DNA from: Nitrospiraceae bacterium
GTDB lineage: Bacteria > Nitrospirota > Thermodesulfovibrionia > Thermodesulfovibrionales > UBA9159
DNA: 6,145 nt
Direction: 5' to 3'
NCBI GenBank assembly: GCA_003453735.1
Contig: DMNE01000374.1
Span: 1 to 6,145, forward strand
Part shown: positions 1 to 6,145 of the stretch, piece after piece
Layout of the letters: each line of letters opens with the position of its first letter
Numbering within the stretch: the first letter of the stretch is position 1
The notes under the pieces: generated by a model
Database searches by the model: none
The model's input: only the letters and a program-made list of their open reading frames with translations
What the model was told of the DNA's origin: nothing
Position numbers and translations under genes: made by a program

Positions 1-407
1 GTAAGTGTATCAATTCCTGCACAGTGAGATGTAGTCGGTGAAAGCGAGATCGTCAGACAACCTTATTCACATACCAGAGACCGTGCGAAATTCGGGACAA
101 AACTTTCTTTTTCGAAGGAGCGAGGTATTGACTGTTCAGTTCCGAGAGAAAGCAACACCGCCAGCCATCACCCTGGAAGCTCATGACATAAACTGGCATG
201 GATTTTGTTCTCGATTGCGGCGTGCGTGGTACGGGACAAAGTCGTCGCCGGTTGCACGATCTGGAATATGTTGACTATCAGGTGGACTTCGGAGTCCCCG
301 CTTCTCACAGTACATGACAGGAAAGATGAACAACAAACTGGACTAGGTTACAAGCGGAAAATGTAAGATGCCCTAAATTGGCAGCGGCTCCTCTCCCGTC
401 TCGTGCA
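1..407. other. Non-coding stretch downstream of the Avs-like locus; no supported gene
   Basis: I see no convincing gene, RNA or terminator here. On the plus strand a 78-codon frame from a GTG at 38 has no recognisable similarity and only a poor upstream binding site. A 39-codon frame at 198-317 (starting MDFVLDCGVRGTGQ, later RRRLHDLEY) has a faint resemblance to the N-terminal region of ISL3-type transposases and may be a decayed fragment. On the minus strand an ATG overlaps the TGA of the 366-codon frame (TGATG, 410-406) but opens only 11 codons. A small perfect hairpin, GGACT-TCGG-AGTCC at 284-297, has no T-tract on either side. The stretch is probably an intergenic spacer with eroded sequence. 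Confidence 0.5.
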
Positions 408-1508
408 TCATAAAATTATCCTACTCACATTAAGCAGTTTTGTCTCCTCATATTTCCGAACTTCTTCGTAATTGTATTTTCTTGTACGGTAACTCTTCTT
501 TAGAACGTAGCCCAGCCGCATATCATTTTTGTTTAGCCAATCGTGCAGGAATTCCTTTTCGACCAATAAACTCTGACCGTGGGGAATTGGTATGCTTCTG
601 TTGTATCTTTCTTTTAATCCTTCAAGCCAATCAGTATACACAGCCACAATTCCACCCTCGTTATCTTCATAACGCCAATGATCTCTACCCATTACACTTC
701 TTAAGTTTTCTGACAGCGCAGGACTTAGGTTAAACGGAGTATCGTAATCTCTAAAATACTGCCATAGAGCTATACATAAGTCCCTCTCCCTAGCGACGAT
801 AGGAGTAATGAGAATATCCCTTAAAGTGAAAGTCTCACATCGTAACGGAAGATGATTTTCGCGGTCTTCGAGAAAGTTAAACGGCTTTGCAGTCCTTGAA
901 GGAATCGTGACCAGTGAGGGACGATAAAAAAGGTTTTCGCCTATTTCTTCAGCACTCGGCCATTCTGAACCTACTACCTTGTACGCAAAGGCTATTAAAA
1001 GAAAAGAATGAGATGGATCGCTTTCTTCCGATCCTTCCGCTGGTTCTATTGCGCCTGCAGCGGCAACCAACAGCTTTCCTTCCCGACTCTCAATTAGCTG
1101 TTCAAGTGGATTTCTGAATGAGATAGAGACAAGTGGCTGTCCCTCACCACTGGTTGCAGTTGAAGATGCAAGTCTCGGCCACCATTCAGGAGCACGACCG
1201 GGTAGAATTTTCCATCTAGATAATTCAACTGGGAGCGTGGCATAAGCATATTTGAGATAAAAATCTTTGGAAATATTTCCGGATCTATAGAAATGTTGCA
1301 AGACTCTCAGGAATGCTGATCTGTATGCCTCGCTAATTTTTGATGAAAAACCCGTTAAAAACTCACCATGTTCACTGCGGCCGTAAAAGTAAACTTGGTT
1401 GGAATCAAATGTAATTTCGGCATCCTTCAGAATCGCTTCAAAAGTGAAAGCCCATTGCTTTATAAACGGCTTTCCGGTCATTCTCTCGATATTCGCCCCT
1501 CTTTCCAT
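408..1508 (-). CDS. C-terminal segment of the Avs-like protein, or separate small subunit (hypothetical)
   Basis: I do not recognise a named domain in these 366 codons. The frame is identical to that of the large upstream gene and is separated from it by one TAG plus nine sense codons, so it most likely encodes the C-terminal part of the same protein. The first 110 residues look helical and rich in aromatics (FYLKYAYATLPVELSRWKILPG at 83-104, APEWWPRL at 106-113). Residues about 125-240 alternate short hydrophobic strands and loops, suggesting a beta-rich module. The end is mixed and basic (SYRTRKYNYEEVRKYEETK, 339-357). No signal peptide or membrane segment is evident. If translated on its own, the start is uncertain. 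ATG 1508 has no Shine-Dalgarno sequence in the preceding 20 bases. ATG 1481 has AGAGGGG about 14 bases upstream, which is long. By analogy with Avs proteins, whose C-terminal regions contact the phage trigger, it could be part of the sensor; this is inference. The stop is TGA at 410-408. Confidence 0.75.
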   Translation of the reverse strand: MERGANIERMTGKPFIKQWAFTFEAILKDAEITFDSNQVYFYGRSEHGEFLTGFSSKISEAYRSAFLRVLQHFYRSGNISKDFYLKYAYATLPVELSRWKILPGRAPEWWPRLASSTATSGEGQPLVSISFRNPLEQLIESREGKLLVAAAGAIEPAEGSEESDPSHSFLLIAFAYKVVGSEWPSAEEIGENLFYRPSLVTIPSRTAKPFNFLEDRENHLPLRCETFTLRDILITPIVARERDLCIALWQYFRDYDTPFNLSPALSENLRSVMGRDHWRYEDNEGGIVAVYTDWLEGLKERYNRSIPIPHGQSLLVEKEFLHDWLNKNDMRLGYVLKKSYRTRKYNYEEVRKYEETKLLNVSRIIL

Positions 1509-1538
1509 ATAGATAGGAGCAACGAAAGTGCTTCCCTA
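1509..1538 (-). other. In-frame amber codon and nine-codon open linker joining the two frames
   Basis: The large gene ends in ...GNYFNK followed by TAG (1538-1536). Reading on in the same frame gives GSTFVAPIY and then the ATG at 1508 that opens the 366-codon frame. No further stop and no frame change occur, so suppression or reversion of this one codon would give a protein of at least 1,911 codons within the window. The linker carries no clear ribosome binding site; the only purine-rich stretch (GGGAAG, overlapping the stop) is about 20 bases from the ATG. Frame identity alone is weak evidence: a one-in-three coincidence, and a 27-base gap is often open by chance. Together with the missing binding site and the protein-like linker it favours a nonsense-interrupted single gene over two designed genes. 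Confidence 0.65.
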
Positions 1539-4500
1539 CTTATTGAAATAATTTCCTGGAGAAAAATCATTCGGGACCAATGCAATGTTCCCGAAGATTG
1601 GCAGCTCGGGTTTCGATACTCCTGATAGAGAAGCTATCTCGTCAAAAAGCTTTTCTATTACCTCTGAATTTAGCGCAACAGATCCGGCAATAATGTTGGC
1701 ATCAACATATTTAAGGTGCTCCGGCTCCACCGCAACATAGAAGGCCTTGATGATTGGCAACAGGCCCATAGCTACCGAACTCCCCATCTTCTGCACTCGA
1801 ATCCATGACAGCAATTCATTTAATATGTTCAGCTTTTCCTCACTCGTACAGAGTAAGTTACCCAAAGAAAAAGCCGCGCGTTCCCTTACGAGTGGACTAG
1901 GCCAAATCAGCCTTCTAATTAAAATATTAAGCTCAGTAATTTTTCCTTCTTCGCCGGCCCAAGCGGGTAATTTCAAGTTAGTATCAGCCATCAGAGACTC
2001 TGCGAATTGTACACTGGCCTCAGTAATCATCTCTGCTTTGATTAAATCTTCAAACAAGAGAAAGAACTCGACTCCCCTGGACAATGGGACATGATATTGT
2101 GAGCTTGTTTCAAAAAATTCCAGATATCTTTGTGGGTATTTCTCTTTAAGAAATTTCCAACGGCCTTCTGCTTTCTTCTTGTCTGTCCAATATCGATTCC
2201 AGCCATGATCCTTTTCTTGCGCTTTACATAAAAGATCAAAGGCAGCCTCATTATCAAATTCATAAGCAAGTGGATAGACCTGATCAAGAATTTCTCCCGA
2301 TAGTGCCTGGATGCCATGCTTGTCAATTATTTCTTTGAGAACGTGATAAAGATATTCTCTATCACCGTCCTTCAGCCAATAATTCAACCATCGCTGCAAA
2401 TAATCCGTCTGCTCCCACCGGTTCTTAAAAGTGCTTTCGAGATAATCAAATAAATTATCCGGACTCACCGCTGAATAGTCCTGCTGAACGTCGCGGCCAG
2501 TGTCAGAAGCAGATTGCCCTTCCTCTTTTTTGTAATTTATTTTCCCAAGATAAGACTCGATAACGGAAACTGCCCGTCCAGCGCCTTCATTGTTTTCGGA
2601 CATGGTTTTGAGTTGGGAAAAGGAATCACTGTCCAAAGCAGTGCTAGCCAAAGCAACTTGTACATCGTTCGCCATCGGCAGAGATCTAATGACAAATTTA
2701 AACAGGTCTTCGGCATGATATAGATCTTCTTGATCAGCAGTCCAAGAATAGTATTTATATAACAGGCTCGGATTCTGCTTAGCTAAAATATCGGCCAACT
2801 CAACTGGCAAATGATTGGTTTCATCGCCGTCAGTATATTCGCCGACATTATCAACGAGGGGAATAACTCTGCTTATCCAGTCATCTATTTTCTCCCTGCT
2901 CACGCCGCCTTCGGCGCAGAGTTCTATTGCCTCTAAGACTTCGAACAAGAAGACATCCTTGTGATAGCCATAACCCAGAAGATTATCAGCCGCCTTCTTG
3001 AGAGCCCGTTGCGATAAGCCAATATCGTTATATAGGCGCGCCAGTTTCGAAATCTTGGCATACTCAGCGGCTCTCTCCGGAAAATAGCCTACGGTCGAGG
3101 ATAAATTTTGAATCTGATCATCACGGATTGATTCAAATGTTTCTTGAGTAAACAGTTCAATTTCTTCATCGAGTGCGATATCAGCTAAATCTCCCTTACT
3201 GAGAAAAGATGGGATTGCAGTGATAAGAGTATAGTCTGACTGCGTTATCCTGAAATCAATATCTAAATATCGCATCAGCTGAATAATTTCCGCAAAGACT
3301 TTTTTAACTGCATCTTTAAACGCACGCTGAAAATTCAACCTAGAACGGTCTTCTGGCCACTTCAGTTCCTCAAGATCCGTAAAGGACTCAAACAGATCGC
3401 CATATGCAAGTGTTCGTTTTTGTATGTTGGCAGAAACCTTTGTGGCTAAATCCAGCAATTTACACGTGGCCATCAAGGGCCACGGACCGGATGCCTCATC
3501 AATCCAACTACTGATTGTGTCGCCCTTTCCAGTAAGGCTGTACAGCAAACCGATCAAAAATTGCTCGTAAAAAAACTGGCTCCATCTTACCCTCTCCTCC
3601 TCAGCAAACTCCTGTATAGTTTCCGGAAATATGTCGTATTGAGGAAGAGCAGGTATACCGCTGACGTCATGGCCGCCCATTAACAGATAAAGCTGGCATT
3701 CATGCGTCAAATTCTCCTCTCTCTGCAAGTATTCCAAAACGAAATCGGCCTTGTATCGGAGACCATGCCGCGCACATTCAACAAGCACCTTTTCCTTTTC
3801 AGTAGTCGTAAGCTCACGCTGGAGAAGGCTGTTTATCCTTTTCTTTTGGCCAAGTCGGAGCAACTGTCGCGAGTAGATAGCGAAGAGATTATCAGAGATT
3901 CCGGAGTCCCTAAACTGGATAATATATTTATATACTCTCTCCAAGTTATCGCGACGATCATAGGACACAATCTTAATCAGGGCAACGGTCACAGGGGGCA
4001 AGGCCCTGTTCGAAGATTCGTGTTTCGCTGGCCTTTTAATCAGAAGGTCGATAAGTTCGTCCATTGTAAATGCCCTGCCAGTGTCGTTGGCCAATTTGGC
4101 GAGCGTTGGCAAGGTCTCAGTGGGCAATGAACTATAGTCAAGATAATCGAAAATCATCGCATTATTCTGCATCGCTTCTTGCCATATTAGCTGCGTCGCT
4201 TCTTCCACAAAATCCTGTGAATTCAGATAATATGTGTGAAGGTAGGAAAGCTGAAGTGCTTTACCCAAATCTTTTTTTTCGAAAGCAGCGCGGACAGCGA
4301 GTCTCATTTGATTGGAAACCTGTTCCGGATTACATGGATGAGAAATTGAGTCTATTAGCCATTGTCGATCTATCTCCAAAATAGGCTCGCTATTTCCTAA
4401 TTCATACTCAATGATCTTTAACTCAGCCCATTTCAGGTAATCATAATTCGACTGCTCCAGCCATTTCTTAACATTATTTTTGATGGCTATCTTCTGTTGT

Positions 4501-6145
4501 AGCAGTTCGGGGCGATCTTTTAAAAAAAGAGCGAAACTGTTGTGATAGACGCTCAGATGTCGCCTAGAATTCCGTTTGATCAAGTGAGAAATTGCATTAA
4601 ACGCGCCGGTAATATCAGCTGGGTTTCCTATTGCGAATGAAACGCATTCTATCAATTGCCGTTCCGTGAAAAGAAAGTTGACGCTTGCAATGGTAAGTAA
4701 GAGCGTTTTTGCGTCGCCTGGGTTATGATTCCAGTGAGACTCGTAATATTGTTCTATTCCTTCACTATACGGGATAAGGTCATTACAGGAATAGTCTGTT
4801 ACAAGGCTATCTCTGAAGAAATTTTTCAATTGTTGTAACGTGTATCGTAAATGAAGCGGATTGCCGTCGGTTAATGAAAACAGCTTTTCAATTAAGTTAT
4901 TGATTTGCTCTTCATGGTCCGGCAAATGAAGGTCAGTTTTATTGGTGCGGATAAGTTTTGAAACGGCCGTTTTGCTTAATCCTTTTATTTCCAGCCATTC
5001 ATTATCCGGACATTTCTCAAAGACTATTTGCGGTAAGTGTGATTTGGCTATTGCCTGCATGCCTATGACAATCCAAACACCAGGCTGAGGATAACAGATT
5101 TCTTTTAAAAAATTTTCCAGCTCTTCTTTTGCGCCATATCGCAAAACATGGTCCAAACCGTCGATTATGATTACAAATGATTTCTTCGAGCGACCGAGCT
5201 CTGTGGCAATCGCGACAACGAATTCTCTGATGGGTATTTCCTTTGAATTCATATTGGCAAGCCTGCCAAGCTCTCGCCTGTGCGACTTAAATTGTGCCTT
5301 CAAAGCTTCAATAACGCGGTCTGCGTTTAGGCGCTCTTGCGGATTTGAATCTTCGGGCGAGATATGGTAATGATGCTTGATAGATATTATGTTTGCTTCA
5401 TTCAATTCTTCATCGAGCTTTGACAAATAGACGCTTTTTCCAACACCAGGTTTGCCGAAAACGACCCTAATACCCCCTTCTGGTTTTTGCAAATCAGCAA
5501 GGAATGCTCGATGCCTATCGGAATCGAAAAATTCAAAATCCGGCGGTATACTAAACTGCTCGTCTAACGGCTTAGGGCTATCAAATTCGCACCACCTACG
5601 AACTGTATCAATATCGAGTCGTCTCGGTTGGCGTTGACGGCACTCTTTCCTTATTTGATGAAGAAGATTTGTTACCCCGGATTCTGTCGCCTTAAGGTTG
5701 ACATAGAAGAAATCTCTTATTTTATTTTCCAGTTTGTCATCGGCAAGATCTTCCTGATTAAACCGAAAATGAAAGATGTTAAAAAGTCTTTCCAGCTGTT
5801 GATCACCTGCTTCAGCAACTATCCGTTCGTAAAGACTGCTGTTATCACTTTTGATTTGCTCAATATTCAGCTTATCCCCATTCAAATAGGTGCTGATTTC
5901 TGCAGCCGCATGCCCGTTCGTAATAAAAAAAGCTGCCTCGGTCTTGTCTAACCGCGTCAATAACGACTGCGTCCATTTTTTGAGAATGGACGTGCCCCGT
6001 GGGCGAACCGGAATCAATAAGTCATCCCAAGTCCATTCATTGGTTTCATCCTGGCGATGTTTAACTTGGTAAAAGCTGTAAAAGCCTTTTGAACTCAGGC
6101 AGACAATATCATCCAAGAAAAATCTGCCCGGAATATCGTCATCAT
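1536..6145 (-). CDS. Avs-like STAND NTPase with N-terminal Cap4/DUF4297-like nuclease (5' partial)
   Basis: Probable antiphage sensor-effector; the function is inferred from architecture. The frame is open to the window edge (last whole codon 6143-6141), so the true start is outside. A TTG at 6116-6114 is only an internal codon, preceded in frame by DDDIPGRFF. Residues are counted from that TTG. Residues 1-150 resemble a PD-(D/E)XK nuclease of the DUF4297/Cap4 type: acidic pair D2-D3, then YQVKH at 16-20 (Q-x-K), and a strand FFITNG at 63-68. Residues 195-535 form the STAND NTPase: Walker A GKPGVGKS 221-228, Walker B SFVIIIDGLDHV 313-324, GNP motif 418-420, and a winged-helix end YHNSFALFL 524-532. 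From about 540 to 1526 the chain is mostly amphipathic helices, TPR-like near 1021-1055 and HEAT-like at 1405-1422 (WPSPLVRERAAFSLGNLL). In Avs proteins such arrays bind phage terminase or portal and trigger oligomerisation. The frame ends at an amber codon with an open frame beyond it, so this product is probably truncated. Avs subfamily is undecided. Confidence 0.85.
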   Translation of the reverse strand, partial: DDDIPGRFFLDDIVCLSSKGFYSFYQVKHRQDETNEWTWDDLLIPVRPRGTSILKKWTQSLLTRLDKTEAAFFITNGHAAAEISTYLNGDKLNIEQIKSDNSSLYERIVAEAGDQQLERLFNIFHFRFNQEDLADDKLENKIRDFFYVNLKATESGVTNLLHQIRKECRQRQPRRLDIDTVRRWCEFDSPKPLDEQFSIPPDFEFFDSDRHRAFLADLQKPEGGIRVVFGKPGVGKSVYLSKLDEELNEANIISIKHHYHISPEDSNPQERLNADRVIEALKAQFKSHRRELGRLANMNSKEIPIREFVVAIATELGRSKKSFVIIIDGLDHVLRYGAKEELENFLKEICYPQPGVWIVIGMQAIAKSHLPQIVFEKCPDNEWLEIKGLSKTAVSKLIRTNKTDLHLPDHEEQINNLIEKLFSLTDGNPLHLRYTLQQLKNFFRDSLVTDYSCNDLIPYSEGIEQYYESHWNHNPGDAKTLLLTIASVNFLFTERQLIECVSFAIGNPADITGAFNAISHLIKRNSRRHLSVYHNSFALFLKDRPELLQQKIAIKNNVKKWLEQSNYDYLKWAELKIIEYELGNSEPILEIDRQWLIDSISHPCNPEQVSNQMRLAVRAAFEKKDLGKALQLSYLHTYYLNSQDFVEEATQLIWQEAMQNNAMIFDYLDYSSLPTETLPTLAKLANDTGRAFTMDELIDLLIKRPAKHESSNRALPPVTVALIKIVSYDRRDNLERVYKYIIQFRDSGISDNLFAIYSRQLLRLGQKKRINSLLQRELTTTEKEKVLVECARHGLRYKADFVLEYLQREENLTHECQLYLLMGGHDVSGIPALPQYDIFPETIQEFAEEERVRWSQFFYEQFLIGLLYSLTGKGDTISSWIDEASGPWPLMATCKLLDLATKVSANIQKRTLAYGDLFESFTDLEELKWPEDRSRLNFQRAFKDAVKKVFAEIIQLMRYLDIDFRITQSDYTLITAIPSFLSKGDLADIALDEEIELFTQETFESIRDDQIQNLSSTVGYFPERAAEYAKISKLARLYNDIGLSQRALKKAADNLLGYGYHKDVFLFEVLEAIELCAEGGVSREKIDDWISRVIPLVDNVGEYTDGDETNHLPVELADILAKQNPSLLYKYYSWTADQEDLYHAEDLFKFVIRSLPMANDVQVALASTALDSDSFSQLKTMSENNEGAGRAVSVIESYLGKINYKKEEGQSASDTGRDVQQDYSAVSPDNLFDYLESTFKNRWEQTDYLQRWLNYWLKDGDREYLYHVLKEIIDKHGIQALSGEILDQVYPLAYEFDNEAAFDLLCKAQEKDHGWNRYWTDKKKAEGRWKFLKEKYPQRYLEFFETSSQYHVPLSRGVEFFLLFEDLIKAEMITEASVQFAESLMADTNLKLPAWAGEEGKITELNILIRRLIWPSPLVRERAAFSLGNLLCTSEEKLNILNELLSWIRVQKMGSSVAMGLLPIIKAFYVAVEPEHLKYVDANIIAGSVALNSEVIEKLFDEIASLSGVSKPELPIFGNIALVPNDFSPGNYFNK

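Noticed and set aside
38..274. A 78-codon plus-strand frame beginning at a GTG
   Set aside because: No recognisable motif, a poor ribosome binding site and unremarkable composition. An open frame of this length is expected by chance in a 400-base spacer.
284..297. Hairpin GGACT-TCGG-AGTCC as a terminator for the minus-strand locus
   Set aside because: The stem is only 5 bp, no T-tract follows on either strand, and it lies more than 100 bases past the stop codon.
374..410. TGATG overlap at the end of the 366-codon frame, suggesting a coupled downstream gene
   Set aside because: The frame opened by this ATG closes after 11 codons and no longer frame follows on the minus strand.
2042..2326. 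A 94-codon minus-strand frame overlapping the large gene in another frame
   Set aside because: It is fully nested in the large gene, and its translation has the skewed Ile/Lys/Arg composition of an out-of-frame read.
3702..4130. A 142-codon plus-strand frame, with several other antisense frames inside the large gene
   Set aside because: They lie wholly opposite a long, motif-supported coding frame and show no motifs or ribosome binding sites of their own.
6114..6116. TTG as the translation start of the large gene
   Set aside because: The frame stays open upstream to the window edge and the residues before it (DDDIPGRFF) read as a natural continuation. The nuclease motif follows too closely for this to be the N-terminus.

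Overview
The window is almost entirely one minus-strand locus. From 6145 down to 408 a single reading frame is open apart from one amber codon (TAG, 1536-1538). The upstream part (6145-1536) encodes a very large protein whose start lies outside the window. It carries an N-terminal PD-(D/E)XK-type nuclease signature resembling DUF4297/Cap4, then a STAND/NACHT-like P-loop NTPase with clear Walker A and Walker B motifs, then about 1,000 residues of predominantly helical TPR/HEAT-like solenoid. This is the layout of antiviral STAND (Avs) proteins, which sense phage proteins and switch on a fused nuclease. The assignment comes from motifs and architecture read by eye, not from a database search.

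The downstream part (1508-408, 366 codons) lies in exactly the same frame as the large gene, with only the amber codon and nine sense codons between them and no convincing ribosome binding site. The simplest reading is one Avs-like gene of more than 1,911 codons whose C-terminal fifth is cut off by a single nonsense codon. That could be a mutation, a sequencing error, or a site of UAG readthrough. The alternative is a genuine two-gene arrangement in which the C-terminal, possibly sensor, part is a separate polypeptide. This junction is the most interesting point in the window.

The remaining 407 bases (1-407), downstream of the locus, hold no gene I can support. A 39-codon plus-strand frame (198-317) faintly resembles the N-terminal region of ISL3-type transposases and may be a decayed mobile-element remnant, but this is weak.

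The sequence is bacterial or archaeal in style: long uninterrupted frames, a compact layout and moderate GC. Nothing in it fixes the taxon. No tRNA, rRNA, CRISPR array, intact insertion sequence or convincing terminator was seen. The promoter of the large gene must lie beyond position 6145.
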